Assembly (NCBI GenBank): GCA_026214975.1
Contig: JAOBSW010000980.1
Span: 62,001 to 126,000, forward strand
Length of the DNA stretch: 64,000 nucleotides
DNA from: Gentiana macrophylla
Taxonomy: Eukaryota; Streptophyta; Magnoliopsida; Gentianales; Gentianaceae
Direction of reading: 5' to 3'
Part shown: positions 11,331-23,955 of the stretch, one piece after another
How positions within the stretch are numbered: the first letter of the stretch is position 1
How the letters are laid out: each line of letters opens with the position of its first letter
Position numbers and translations under genes: made by a program
The notes under the pieces: model-generated
Told to the model about the DNA's origin: nothing
What the model saw: only the letters and a program-made list of their open reading frames with translations
Databases searched by the model: none

Positions 11331-11893
11331 GGTTATTGCGACTTTTTGATTAGTGTCTTGCGTATCTCGAGGATCCACTCCACAAAGGATCTACTCGATG
11401 GTCTACGAGGATCCGCAAGTCGGACGCCTTTAGTGTCGACAGCCAACGTTTTAAGTCCTAATAGGACAAAAACTCAAAGGCATCGAAGTCTGAGTCGACA
11501 ACGACGTAATCTGACTCCTAAGGGAGAGGATTTACTAGGGCATCGAGGTCGGGCAACATGATCATTTCGATCGACAGCCAGTGAAGCTAAAAGTTCCATG
11601 GAACCAAAAAGCTAAGGCATCGAGTTCGGACCATGTCCAAATCTCTTGGCAGTCATGTGTCATGAGTCATGAACGACAAAGAAACACCACGACACCGAGA
11701 TCCGGAGCGATAGTTACGTATTACCAGTCTTTTTAGAAAGTAATTACTAGGACATCGTAGCCGGAAATATATATCGACAGCCGAAAGGGCATCAATTTTG
11801 ACAAACGAAAGGAGACAGCCAGGGGCATCTCTTCTACTATGCAACAACAAAGAAAAGTCCAAAAAATGCTAAGGCACAGGGACAGTCTGCATG
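11331..11893 (+). other. Element B internal DNA with irregular GGCATCGAGGTCGG-like repeats
   Basis: No gene. Short motifs such as gggcatcgaggtcgg, aaggcatcgagttcgg, gacaccgagatccgg and aggacatcgtagccgg recur irregularly, as if an older array had decayed. The last five bases (gcatg, 11889-11893) are the target duplication of element D. B resumes at 27614. Confidence 0.6.
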
Positions 11894-13807
11894 TGATGTG
11901 TAACATTTATATGATAAAAATTACGATGTTTTATATACGTTATCGACTATTTTTATATAAAATATAAGTAATTATAACAGATAATCTTATAAAATATTAA
12001 TAGCTATGAATAAATCTAAATACTATAAAAATCTAGTAAAAATGATAAAAAGTTATAAATTTTGTACCGGGTTAATAACCGGAGTGTCGTGTCGGATTCA
12101 CGTGGGTATTTTTGGTATTTTCTGAGACCTTAGGTAAACCAAGACCCCAGTGATGACATTTTGTGGAGTAAAATCATATCTTTTGAAGGAATAAAGGAAG
12201 TGCCACGAGATTTAAAGTTCAAGTGGATCAATGGTTCGTGACGCCCGTATCAAGTTATATTTTCGACGAACAAATGGCCCAGCAAAAGGCATTTTCTGAA
12301 AAGAAGTCTTCATGGAAGTTATAGATCTCCTCAAGAGCTTTCCAACGCATCTTGAATTATGTCATTTGGAGATCCGAACTCAAGTTATGATTTTATCAAG
12401 TTTCGGATTAAGATTGGAAAAAATCTATCCGGATCGATCCGGATTTACCTCGGATCGATCCGAGGAAACATCATGATTAGACCAAACATGTGGCCTGCGA
12501 GAGAATATCCAGGATAATATTTTTATTCCCGGATCGATCCGGTTGGAAAAAGCGCCTATAAATAGAAGCGGCATTGCGAGGCACATAAGGGGGGGTACCA
12601 AATATATTTTCTTCACCTCTTTTTAGTAGTAGTAGTATGTATATATATAGGCCTTATGCCATAAATAAAGTAGTATTGTTATAATGCTCGAGAAATTATC
12701 GAGAAGATCAATGTTGTTGAAGTTGTTGTAGCATCCGGAAGAATACAACACGATTCAATCGTTGTAATCGGGTAAAATTCTTAAAGTATTTATGTTTCTT
12801 TTATCATTTATCTTTTAGTATAATGTTAGTAGGCTAAATCTAATAACTAGCCAAAGTTATGTAATCGTTTTATTTCGATCTTTTCGGTAAAGGAATGTTG
12901 TCTAAGTAAAATTGAATAAAATTGAGTTAATTGAATCTTTTCCTATTGATAAAGTTTGACTTGAAAGAATTCATAATCTAATTATGAATTGACACCTCGT
13001 AATTAAGTTATGAACTCGTTAATAGAAAAACCGGAGGGTAAAATTGGCGAGTGAAAGCGTGACAACGGAACCAGTTTCTACCCGAAGCGATTTGTCCTAA
13101 AAGATGAATCTTATTAAAATTTGTACTCAAGATCGTAATAATGTTAAATTCATCAGTTTAATTGAAACTTAAACCGGAAAGTTGAATCGCCCGGCCTTGA
13201 CAACCGGAGCCTTTAAATAAAATTGACCGTTTGTGAACGGAATGACTCCTTTTATTCAAAGGTAGAATCGTACTCGGGACACATTCGGAAAAACCGTAAT
13301 GATTGTGGACCTTGGGTGATGACAATGGACATATGACAATTTCACACACTAATGTGAGGACGAATTGTTAACCTTAGGAGTGCACCGTTTCATTTACTCA
13401 ATTGAACCTAAAGAAGAGCACATTCCATTCTTTGAAAAGATCATTATAAATCAATTATATAAACTTTGGCTAGTTCTCTAATAATATATTTGGCATCTAT
13501 ATATTTATATCTATATATATACTTTGCAACTTATGCACATCTATATATATTTATATATCTATATATATTATATTAGAATAAATTTTAATTTACGCATTTA
13601 TTTTATGTTAAGTAAAATAGTAGTTATACATGCTATAAAGCGAGATTTAGATTGAGTTAATAATGACTCTTCGGTGTTTAACCACACTTAGAAGAATTAC
13701 AAAGTTCCACGAGGATACGATACTCGACTCACCATACTAGCACTACTGATTTGACCCGATACACTTTGTCGGTTAAGGTGGTATTAGCACTAGAAAAGGC
13801 CACGTCG
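11894..13807 (+). repeat. Element D left (5') LTR
   Basis: About 1.91 kb, colinear with 25671-27613. It has lost one 20-bp palindrome unit present in the right LTR and differs from it in scattered short patches. TATA box tataaat at 12557-12563. The terminus reads ccacgtcg where the right LTR has ccacgtca. Confidence 0.9.
12430..12563 (+). promoter_or_regulatory. LTR promoter with CGGATCGATCCG palindromes (left LTR of D)
   Basis: The core ggatcgatcc lies at 12431, 12452 and 12531, and tataaat at 12557-12563. The first two are 21 bp apart. The third is an orphan: the right LTR has a pair at the same place, and the left lacks exactly one 20-bp unit. Confidence 0.7.
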
Positions 13808-13813
13808 ACTTCT

Positions 13814-13831
13814 CGGCGCCGTTGCCGGGGA
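13814..13831 (+). other. Element D primer-binding site (tRNA-Asp type)
   Basis: The strand reads cggcgccgttgccgggga, matching the complement of a plant tRNA-Asp 3' end except for C instead of T at the first base. This primer site is common in Athila/Tat elements. Confidence 0.75.
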
Positions 13832-14029
13832 ACGACGCTAATTTCTTTTTTGTGTCTATGGTTACTACTTATATTAGCTCAAAATTCTCGAGAATAAGTC
13901 AACACTCTTCTTATCTCATTTCTAATTTTATTTTCGTCGGTACTTACCTTAAAGGTAAGTTACCAATTTTTTTCTACTACTATCAATTTCGTGTTATTTT
14001 CTATTTTCATTAGTTGATGACCGGAAGTG

Positions 14030-15260
14030 GTAGGCCCCACTCACTCCTTATAAGCTGACATAAACACTACGAAAGGCGGTTAAGAGTGAGAGAAAAGCGT
14101 GGTCATACTAGTCGTGGAAATCTGACGAATCATCTTCAAACAAATACGAGAATCATTTGAAATCGGTGATGAAACACTGAACAAGGGTGGAACATGCTCT
14201 ACAGGGCATGGACAAAACCCCGTTAACCTTAATAATCAAAATAATAATAATAATAGAAATAATCGAATCGGAACCGAGAATAATCGTAACAACTTGAAGA
14301 AACCCAAGGCCTATTTGTGACCAAACCATAAGAAGAAATCGGACTAATAATCCCATACTTTTACCTAATGAAAGAAGCGAATAATTTGAGATTAAATCTC
14401 ATCTTTTGGTTTAATTGACGCAAGAGCCCAATTCTAGGAGAAGATGATGAAGATCCGCATCATCATCTCTATCTTTTGAAGAAGCGTGCAATCTGACCAA
14501 AAGTCAAGGTGCTCACAAGGAATTAACAAGGATGACTATGTTTTTTTTTCTCTACAAAAGGACGAGCCGAGATTGGTTTATGTCTCTTCCACATCATTCA
14601 CTTACAAGTTGGGAGGAGATTCAAAGCGAATTTCAAACAATACTTCACTCTGGACGGAATTTGGAATTAAAAGTCGAGGTTGCTAATTTTAGACAAGGAT
14701 CTCGAAGAAAGCGCTTGGGAATGCGTGGGAAAGATTTAAAAATTGTTAAGGCGTGTCCCGACCATGGTTATTCCTTAGACATGCAAATTCAACTTTTACG
14801 TAAGTAAATTAAGAAAAGATTCACGTCTTTGATGTAGACCATGCATGTGGTGGTTCTTTAATGATGAGTGAGGCTCAATTAGTTTACGATGCCATCGAAA
14901 AGATTTCCAAAAATAACAGAATGTGGGAAACCGGTTCTAGCACCAGAAAAGTAGCTTTTGTAGGAGAATGTACGTCTAATACGGAAGTTCTAGCACATTT
15001 AGAAAATTTGAGTAGGAAATTTGATGGATTACAACAGAATAAGAACCAAAGTTCAGAAAATAGTGCACCAACTGAATAATCAAATCAGGATAAAATACCA
15101 CTAGGGATTGAAGAACCGACAGGATACTCAAGAGAGGAGGTGAGTTTTCTTCAGCAGCATAGAAATTTAAACAATGCTTACTCAAACTCGTTCAATGCTA
15201 TTAGAAGAGATCACCCTACTTATCGATGGTCCAAAACCCTAGCAAGCAAGGACAACCGCC
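14030..15260 (+). pseudogene. Athila gag (frameshifted)
   Basis: Capsid polyprotein, broken. An Asn-rich N-terminal stretch (about 14218-14300) precedes the gag core at about 14430-14800. The core has the Athila signatures RDWFMSLPHHSLTSWEEI, GRNLELKVEVANF and CPDHGYSLDMQIQ in overlapping frames. A later block at 14861-15079 (QLVYDAIEKISKN, EVLAHLENLSRKFDGL) fits the C-terminal gag region. Stops and shifts near 14345, 14530, 14690 and 14805 exclude an intact product. Confidence 0.8.
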
Positions 15261-16389
15261 GTATCAGTTTCATATAGGAACTTGAATAATAATCAAGTTT
15301 ATCAAGAAAACACATCTAATCGAGAATTTACAATCATTACTAGATCCTATCCTCAACATACCACTCAAAGTATACCAGTAACTCAAAGTTCTACTCAACT
15401 GCAGAAGGAGTTGAAAAATGGGAAAAACTAATGGAAAATATGATGGGTGTAGTATCTACTCAAGCTAAAAATATAGAAGCGATGGTGACTTATTGAGTAC
15501 GATCACTAAGGACATGAGTTCAATGAAAACATCTATGAGTGGACATGATACCGAGGATGAGAACGATAGAAGCCTCATTAAGGAATATGGAAGATCATTT
15601 GAGTAGGGAAGGTGAACGTAATAACAATGAGACCCAGGAGGATTACCAAGTAACACCTTTGAAAGGAACCCAAGAGAGGTAAATGTTGTAATTCACGAGA
15701 AGTAGGAAGCTCGAGTGGAAGTAATGGAGTTGAAAACTTTGGGAATAATGAAGTAGAAGATGACTTAGATGGTAAGAATGATAAAACTAAAGATGAACTT
15801 GAATTTGAGATGAGGAAGAAGAAATTATAGACAATTTCTTGAAAAGAAATAAAAGTTCGAAACTGAAAGTGAAAGGAAAATTGGGTAAAAATCCTAAGAT
15901 TCTCGAAAGATCCCATGGATAAAGATTTAAGGACTTTATTTAAGGAACATGTTAGAATGGAAAATAATGAAAACAAGGATGAAAAACAGGAAGAAATGAA
16001 GGGATCTCAAGTAGAGATTGATTAGGAACAATTTAAAAGAAAGAATTCAAGAACTGAAACATGGCGTGAGTAATACTCAAAGGTTTAAGGAAAAGGAAAG
16101 AGAAGCGACAAAAGAGCCAAGGGTCATAGATCTAGAATCTTTACCTTACCTCCTAAAGATCAAATCAAAAAGGCAAAAGCGATAAGAAGTATGCTCGTTT
16201 CCTTGACACTTTTCGTCATATTCAAGTTAATATCCCATTATCGAAGCTCGATTAATATACTCGCCTATGGAAAATTTAAAAAGAAAATTGTCAAACAAGA
16301 AAAATTAGAGAATATGAGAACATATGCCAAAATGAAGAATGTTCCGCAATTCTCAAACATAAGTTACCACCTAAACTAAAAGATCTGGT

Positions 16390-16860
16390 AGTTTTACCAT
16401 TCCGTGTGAAATTGGAGGATTTACATTTAAGAAGGTCTTATGTGATCTAGGAGCGAGTATAAATCTCATGTCTTATGAGGATTATAGAAAGTTAGGCATA
16501 GGAAAGCTTACTAAGACTGAAATGACTCTGCAAATGGCAGATAGATCGATTAAGTACCCTAAAGGAATTATAAAGGACATATTGGTTAAAGTAGACAAAT
16601 TCTATTTTCCAGTAGACTTTGTAGTTATGGAAATGGAAGACGGTTATTCAGCACCTCTTATTCTAGGTCGTCCATTTCTAGCTACAGGAAGAACTTTAAT
16701 CGATGTTCAGAAAGGAGAATTAATCTTAAGAGTCAATGAAAGGCGAAGTTACTTTCAATATTTTCAAAGCTATGAATCATGCATCATTAGAATCATGTTC
16801 TTTTATAGAAGATATTCATTCATCTATGATAATCGGTTACCAACTTTTGAAATGCATTAG
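16390..16860 (+). pseudogene. Athila aspartic protease
   Basis: The retropepsin-like domain processes the polyprotein. The strand reads CDLGASINLMSYEDYRKLG from about 16440, then APLILGRPFLATGRTLIDV near 16651-16710. The catalytic triplet appears as D-L-G-A within CDLGAS, the form I recall for Athila. The open frame at 16468-16860 starts downstream of the active site. The region between gag and protease (15260-16390) is degenerate, with a highly charged, frameshifted sequence. Confidence 0.8.
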
Positions 16861-16910
16861 AAGAATGCTTAACTCTGTCTATCTATAAAGAAGATGAGGA
16901 AGACATTGAA

Positions 16911-17900
16911 ATGAAAGAGATAATTCTTTCTTTAGATACAGAAAGTTTTACCTTTAAACCACCATGGCATAAGTACTTGGAATTAGAACTAGAAGGACCA
17001 GTTCTTAAATCGTCAATAGAAGATCCGCCAAAGAACCTGGAATTGAAATCATTACCTTTAAATCTGAAATATGCTTTTCTTGAAACTGATAATCTATTAC
17101 CGATTATTATTTCATCAACTTTAACTGAGCAACAAGAAGATCAATTACTTAGAATGTTGAAAAAGCATAAGAAAGCTTTTGGATGGACGATTCTTGATAT
17201 TCGAGGTATTAGCCACGAGATTTGCGTTCATAAGATAATTCTGAAGGAAGATGCTAAGCCTTGTATTCAACCGCAACGCCGCCTCAACCCAAATTTGCAG
17301 TTAATTGTTAAGAAAGAGGTCATTAAGCTATTAGAGATGGGAATAATTTTTCCCATATCAGATAGAGAATGGGTAAGTCCAACTCAAGTGGTACCAAAGA
17401 AAGGAGGTTTCACAGTGAAAGAAAATGATAGGAATGAATGGATTCCAACAAGAGAAATTACAGGTTATCGAATGTGCATTGATTTTAGGAAACTAAATGA
17501 TCATACTAAGAAAGATCATCATCCACTTCCATTCATAGTTCAAATGTTGGAGCAGTTAAGTGGTCATAAATATTCTTATTTCTTAGATGGTTATTCAGGT
17601 TATTTCTGATTTTCATTGCGGCGAGGAGATAGGAGAAGACTACTTTCACTTGTCCTTATGGAACTTTTGCGTATAAAAGAATGCCGTTTGGTTTATGTAA
17701 TGCTCGACTACGTTTCAAAGATGCATGATGGCTATATTTTCCGATATGGTTGAGAAATTCTTGGAAATTTTATGACGACTTTAGTGTTTACGGAGATTCT
17801 TTTGGTAAATGTTTATCGCACTTAGAAAGAGTGTTTAACGTTTCTATGAGGATACCAATTTAATTTTAAACCGGGAAAAATGTCATTTAATGGTATCGAA
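16911..17900 (+). pseudogene. Athila reverse transcriptase (frameshifted)
   Basis: The open segment 16911-17609 carries the pre-RT linker and the RT fingers: WVSPTQVVPKKGG, YRMCIDFRKLN, DHHPLPFI and YSYFLDGYSGYF. The frame then shifts. Further RT blocks are readable at about 17640-17705 (TFTCPYGTFAYKRMPFGLCNA region) and about 17775 (YDDFSVYGDSF, holding the catalytic Asp pair). At least two indels lie between 17609 and 17780. Confidence 0.85.
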
Positions 17901-18129
17901 GGAATTGTTCTAGGCCATCGAATCTACGAAATAGAATTGAAGTTGATAAAGCTAAGGTTGAAGTAATTGAAAAATTACCACCACCGTTAATCTAAGGACT
18001 CTAAGAGGATTTCTTGGACATGCAGGATTTTATAGGAGATTTATTGCAGATTTTTCAAAGATAGCAAAGCCTCAAGTCATTTGCTTGAAAATGAAGTACC
18101 TTTTAACCGATAGTAAATGTAAGGAAGCT

Positions 18130-18620
18130 TTTCGGACCTTAAAAGCGAGATTAACTCATCGCACCGAGTGCTAATAGCACGCATTGGAATTTACCGTTTG
18201 AGATTATGTGTGATGCCGGTGATTTAAATTGTAGGAGCAGTTTTAGGACAAAGATATAACAAAATTCTCAAAGCTATTTACTATGCATCTCATACGTTAA
18301 ATGCGACTCAACTGAACTATACAACTACTGAGAAAAAGAAGCTGTTGATTGTAATTTTTGCCTTAGATAAGTTTAGATCGTATATTGTTGGTTCTAAGGT
18401 AATAATTTATCTGAGACCATTGACTTTGAAGTATTTCTTGAGTAAGAAAGATCTGAAACCACGTCTTCTTAGATGGATTCTCTTACTTCAGGAGTTTGAT
18501 ATTGAAATTAAAGATAAAAAGGGAAGTGAGAATGTAGTAGTGGATCATCTAAGTAGAATGGAAAATGATGGAGAAAAGGGAATAGAAATTAAAGATTCAT
18601 TTCTGATGAACAACTTTTAG
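18130..18620 (+). pseudogene. Athila RNase H and RT connection
   Basis: The region after 18200 reads [20 protein letters not shown] then the open segment 18345-18620: [36 protein letters not shown] and DHLSRM. These are the RNase H-like blocks of plant Gypsy elements. They follow the RT in the normal Gypsy order. The N-terminal part (18130-18240) is frameshifted. Confidence 0.8.
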
Positions 18621-18799
18621 AATAGATACTCCTTCAACCATGCAATTATTAAAGAATAGAATTCCTTCTAAGGAAATGTCACCTGGTTTGGAGATATCAT
18701 TAATTACTTAAACTGTGATTATATTCCGTCTCATTGGACTTGGCGTGAAGAAGAAATTCTTTTATGACTTAAAATTTTATTCTTGGGAGGAACCGGACC

Positions 18800-19840
18800 T
18801 TTTCCGTAAATGTTCGGATGGGATAATCGAAAGTGTGTGCTGATAATGAAATTTTAAGTATTTTATCATTTTGTCATGATCGTGGAGGCGAGGAGGTCAT
18901 CATGGAGGTTGGAAAAGCGCTTTTAAAGTTTTACAATGTGGTTTTTATTGGCCTAAGCTATATAGAGATGCTTATAAGTATGTCAAATCTCGTGAATCTT
19001 GTCAAAAATGGGAAATGTATCTAAAAACATGAAATGCCTATGCAACCTATTTTAGAATGTGAGTTATTTGATGTTTGGGGTATAGATTTCATGGGACCAT
19101 TTCTATATCTTTTGGAAAAAGATTTATTCTAGTAATGGTAGATTATGTTTGAAATGGGTAGAAGGTGAAGCTCTTCCCACTAATGATACCAAAGTTGTCA
19201 TACGATTCCTTAAAAGAATATATTTACACGTTATGGCATTCGAGGCTATCATTAGTGATAGAGGTTCACACTTTTGTAATAGACCATTTACCAAGATAAT
19301 TGAAAAATATGGTGTAACGATAAGTTAGGAACGCCTATCATCCGCATGAAACCGGTGGTCGAGGTAGAGGTGTCTAATAGAGATCAAAAGAATTGTAGAA
19401 AAGCGGTGGATTCAAATCGAAAAAAAGCTGGGCGATTAAACTAGGCGATGCATTATGGGCATATAGAAGCGACTTTTAAAACACCAATTGGTTGTTCTCC
19501 TATAAGTTAGTTTTTGGTAAGTCTTGTCATCTCAGGTTGAGTTAGAACACCGAGCCTTACGGGCTATTAAATTTTGAATTTCGATCCTAAGGCTATTGGT
19601 GATCATAGATTGCTTCAATTGACAGAACTAGAAGAATTCCGTCTCGATTCTTATGAAAACGCATTTCGAATCTACACAAGGCATACATTGAAATCTTTTC
19701 ACGATAAGAGAATCTATAGTCGTGAGTTCCATGTAGGTGATCGAAAGTGCTCTTGTACAATTCACGTTTAAAGTTATTTCGGAAAGCTTAAATCAAGATG
19801 GACAGTCCATTTAAAGTAACGAGTTTACAAATCTGAGTGT
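18800..19840 (+). pseudogene. Athila integrase (frameshifted)
   Basis: The zinc-binding part is recognisable in 18833-19024 (ILSFCHDRGG) but degraded. The catalytic core shows [12 protein letters not shown] at about 19060 (first Asp) and ISDRGSHFCN at about 19252 (second Asp). The C-terminal region is the open segment 19574-19771 (LLQLTELEEFRLDSYENA, FHVGD). Many indels are present. Downstream, 19840-20660 has no recognised domain. Confidence 0.78.
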
Positions 19841-20676
19841 TGAACTAAGCGATGGAAATACAACTTTTATAGCCAATGGCCATAGAGTAAAGTTATTTGT
19901 GGAAGGAGAAGGAACCATGATGAAAGAAGAAATAATGCTACTAATCGATCCTCCGACAAAGTAAAAGCAGAGAAATCAAGAAACCGAAAAGCGAGAGAGT
20001 TAAACTCGGCCGAATACCAGTGCTATCTATCTTTACTCTACTTTTATGTGTTTTATTTATGTTTAAAGTAGTTTCGTCTTTTACCGGATAGGCGTAAAAG
20101 AAGCTGGATGTCTTTTCTAGATAGAATAGGAATTTTTATGTTGCTTTTGAAATTAGGCTTGGATAAAGATGTCGCGTTTAAAATAGAAGCTTGAGCTTTT
20201 GAGAAAAACAAGCAATTGTTGAGAGAGATCGATGAAAGAAATATGTAATGGAAAATCGAGAAGTTCGATAAAGAGAAGGGCAAAGTTTTTAAGAAGGTGT
20301 AGAAAATTTTGTGGGAAAAGTGAGCATGAAGGAAATGTAGGAAAGCACAACCAAATCAGGATGAGTGTTTGAATGTTGTTAAGAAGGAACGATTAGGTGG
20401 TTATCCGAAAATCCCGATGGAGATCAAAGGAAAATTCAACGCCTCATTTCTTAAGGTTAGGTTGATAGAGCGTTACGTCGAGAACTCTGGAAGATTTAGA
20501 AGTATTGGAATTAGGACCTCGTGAATTTTGTAATATTTATAAAATTTTTATATAACTTTTGAAAATTTTATAAATAGGATCTTTATGAAATTACTTAATA
20601 GTTTTATAAAGTTTTTATAAAAGTTTTTTTATTTTTGTAGAAGTTTTATTAAGTTTTAAAAAAAAAAAAAAGTGCT

Positions 20677-20708
20677 CGGATCGATCCGACCTAACCCGGA
20701 TCGATCCG
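20677..20708 (+). promoter_or_regulatory. Palindrome pair ahead of D's first 3' ORF
   Basis: The core ggatcgatcc stands at 20678 and 20698, spaced 20 bp, about 430 bp before the ORF at 21141. It is preceded by an A run. No clear TATA box follows, but a pyrimidine-rich leader does (about 20740-20800). Confidence 0.6.
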
Positions 20709-21140
20709 AACACGAAAAACCTAAAAAAAGGGACGGGGTCCCTTCTTCTTCTTCTTCTTTTATTTTTCTCAAGCGGCCGCCCTCCCTCTTCCCCCAACTC
20801 GAATTTTTCTTCAAATCATCACACAACATCACCATTAAACTACCCCAACTCTTAAACTTCTCTAATTTGCCTCTACTCTCTTCAAATTTTCATCTAAATT
20901 GAAGAATTTTTCAAGGAAGCTTCAACTTTTATTCAGTGAAATTTCCATCTTTTCCGGCCAAATTTCAACCTTTTAAGCTTTGTAAGGTAACATTGTAGTC
21001 ACTTATTTTCTTAATTTCGCTTTTTTTTTTATTTTATGCAATTTTTTTATTTTCAAATTGTTTTGTCACTCACATTTGTCTTTGTTGTTTTGTGTTGTTT
21101 TGTTGTTTTGTGTTGATTGTTATGTTGTCATTATCGTAGA

Positions 21141-22625
21141 ATGGCCGAATCATCGAAAGCTAGTAAAACGCGAAACCGCATATCCCTACCCAAATTCGAT
21201 TATAGAAACTAGGCCTTTATACGAGAAGAAGAATTGGCGATTAGTTTTGAAAGAACCCCGTCTGCTGCGGCTAAGAAAGCATTGAAAAATAAATTTGGGC
21301 GGTGTTTAGTTGCAATAGAGAGGGCTTAGACCTCAAAAGATTTGGGAAAGGAGGTAAAAGATATTTTTGAAAGGAGGCATTGGATGGAATTAGCCGATTT
21401 AAGGTCGGGAGAAATTAACACCACCTTAGTAGTTGAATTTTATTCTCTGGTAGCAACTCATAATGCTACGGATGAAGGTGAGTTAACCTCTGTCAACCGA
21501 GAACTAGGGCGAGTGCCGTTTACTCCTCACATTATTAATGCTATTTATGGTATTCACGATATACCGGAGAATGAGGATTATTATACGATTTGGAATTTGG
21601 ATGAGCGGTGAGACTTTGATCATATTGTTGCGGTAGCCCGAGAATGAGTTAGATCCCCTTGCCGTCTGGCATGAAAACAGTTTTTCTATGGGAAATGTAT
21701 CCGGGATATGAAAGCCATTAAACGCTTTATTAGTCACACGCTTTACCCGACTCGGCATTTTACATCTTTTGGTAAAGAGGATTTGTGTATTGCTTGGGCT
21801 ATAGTTAATGATGTACACGTGGATATAGGCGAGTAATGTGTAGAAGGGCCAAGGAATTTGCCCGATCGCTGCTGAACCAGCGATCCCACATGCCTTTTCC
21901 GTGTTTTATTTCTTCCTTGTGTCGTCGGATAGGAGTCCTTGAGCTCCCAAATGATAATTTGATGATGGTGGATGACACACTTATAGTCCTAGTTTACCAC
22001 TTAGGCCGGCGGGAAGAATAAACTTTTGGACCCTAACCGTCAACGACCTCGGCTTACTCCATCCACTTCTTTGTCCCTCCTTCATCCAGTCAAACTCAAA
22101 CTCAATTTCGAATACCATCACTTACGACATGTTTCAATCCATGGCCTATGATGTTCATCGTGCTAATGCCAATATGGTTGTTTTTGCGGAAAGGAATAAA
22201 TTATGGTCTCGAAGATTTACGCCAAGGCATACGAGGTTTATATCAAATGAATATCTTGCAAAACCCTACCTATGCCGAGATGGATATTCCGCAATGCCAA
22301 ACCCACCTTATACCTTGCCCGATTTCATTCCACCGATTGCCACTCACTCAGATTTCCAACAAATGCCACATTCTTTTGGATTTCAAACTAGTGGTGTAGG
22401 AGATTTTTCGACAGTACTACGGCGGTGCGACATCGAGAATGGGTGGATCTGGATCATTTGGCCATACCACGACGAGATGGGGAAGCACTTTTTTACGATA
22501 TCACGAGAGAGATGAGCTCGATGGGACTAGATAGTTCGATGCGGATGTCAACTTATTTTCAAGATCCATCCCAAGAATCGACCCGTTCTCAAGCTATGCC
22601 AAGTTCAAGCCACGTCGGTGAGTGA
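21141..22625 (+). pseudogene. Athila 3' ORF 1, PF20167-like plant transposon protein (broken)
   Basis: Translation from the ATG at 21141 (MAESSKASKTR) gives a basic N-terminus. It is followed by 21342-21611 with the pattern DLRSGEINTTLVVEFYSLVA and VPFTPHIINAIYGI, then blocks near 21710-21830 (IKRFISHTLYPTRHFTSFG, DLCIAWAIVNDVHVDIG) and 21890-22000. This order matches the putative plant transposon protein domain often found in the 3' ORF of Athila-like elements. Several stops interrupt it. The C-terminal part (22129-22625) is rich in His, Pro and Ser. The function of these proteins is unknown. Confidence 0.65.
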
Positions 22626-22914
22626 TGAAGAGGAGTGATTTTTAAACATTCTATGATTTTTGACTTTGAAACATTTTATTTTTCGTACAATTTCGTTTTA
22701 AGTAAAATTTTAGGTTATTTTGATTTTGGTTGGATTTTATTTTTAATACGATCTTCATGTTTTCGTTACATATTATGGTATTACGCATCGTGTAGTAAAA
22801 TTTATCGTTATAATAAAATGAAAATGAACCAAAAAATAGGAAGAAAACTTGTCCCCTAGAAAAATCTAGACATTTTACAAGCAAAATCAACTCTGTCCGT
22901 GAACAGTAGTGTTC

Positions 22915-23089
22915 CGGATCGATCCGGCCTTCTACCGGATCGATCCGACCTGAGTGTACCGACCTGACAGCATTACTAGTTCAGAGGCCGGATCGATCCG
23001 GCCCTTTCTCGGATCGATCCGGCAAGTACAAAAACGCGCAGAAAAGAGATCTTTTCTACTTTTGCTTGATAGATTTATTTCTATAAAAG
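22915..23089 (+). promoter_or_regulatory. Four palindromes plus TATA-like box ahead of D's second 3' ORF
   Basis: The core ggatcgatcc stands at 22916, 22937, 22990 and 23011 (pairs spaced 21 and 21 bp). A TATA-like tataaaag lies at 23082-23089, and the ORF starts near 23166. This arrangement mirrors the LTR promoter of the same element. Confidence 0.65.
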
Positions 23090-23165
23090 GAAAGAGCTGA
23101 CCTTGAACTTTGCTCATTCTTTCTTTCCTTCTATCTAGCTTAGTTTAAATCTCTTTGTCGAGAAA

Positions 23166-23955
23166 TGTCTAACCGCTCCTCTCCTCGGTTAATAGCTACG
23201 AACCACATCGCTTTGATGGTGTGGTTCCCGGCGGCATGCCTCTTGTTTTCATAATAACGCCCCGAGACATCTAAATTTCGTCCGTTCTCCTATTACGATG
23301 GAGAAAGGCTTAAACTTGAAAAAATTGATCGGTGGGGGCGTAATCTAATCCGAGGTTGCGGGTGGAAAAAGTTGATAAGGACTCCTGGAGGTCGAATAAA
23401 CATTTCGATTGTTAGAGATTTCTTTGCGTCTCTCACTGAGATAACGACAGTAGCCTCATCTCAACTTATTACAGTTAGGGGAATCGTTATTTCATTTTCA
23501 CCAGTCATCATAAATCAAATCTATCAAATCCCACCATGTACTTTTGATGAAACCCACACTTCGAGTTTCTTTGGGAACTTGGGGATGCGTTTAATGTTGT
23601 AAATCGATCTGCAGAAGCCTTTCGATTCGTGTTTCCGTTGTTTGATCATAACTATGATTCCTCGACTCTGGCTTTACCCTCATTTAAGGCGTGGAAACGC
23701 TTCATTAATTCTCGGATCTATCCAACTAGAGATTTTTATGGGGTTACGGATGATGAGATCTTTCTTTGTTATATGCATTAACCGCAGGAGCATACATTGA
23801 TTGGGGAGTTTTGATTTTTAAGACCGCAATTAATTTTGCGATAGAAAGACGTAATAGGGGAAGACCGCTACCATTTGCAGGTTATCTCTCACCTTTGTAT
23901 CCAAGCGAATCACGTGCTGAGTTTGCTCATCGGCGAGATTTTTCCATCTCGTGAT
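23166..23955 (+). pseudogene. Athila 3' ORF 2, second PF20167-like copy (broken)
   Basis: The start ATG at 23166 reads MSNRSSPRLIATN. The open part 23372-23602 gives GGRINISIVRDFFASL and VRGIVISFSPVIINQIYQI, the same domain signature as the ORF at 21141 but clearly diverged. Later segments (about 23640-23950) are frameshifted. Two tandem PF20167-like ORFs in one element suggest duplication of a 3' module. No signal peptide or envelope-type membrane span is evident. Confidence 0.6.

Noticed and set aside
21141..23955. Reading the extra ORFs of element D as an envelope gene
   Set aside because: No signal peptide or membrane span is visible; PF20167-like blocks fit better.
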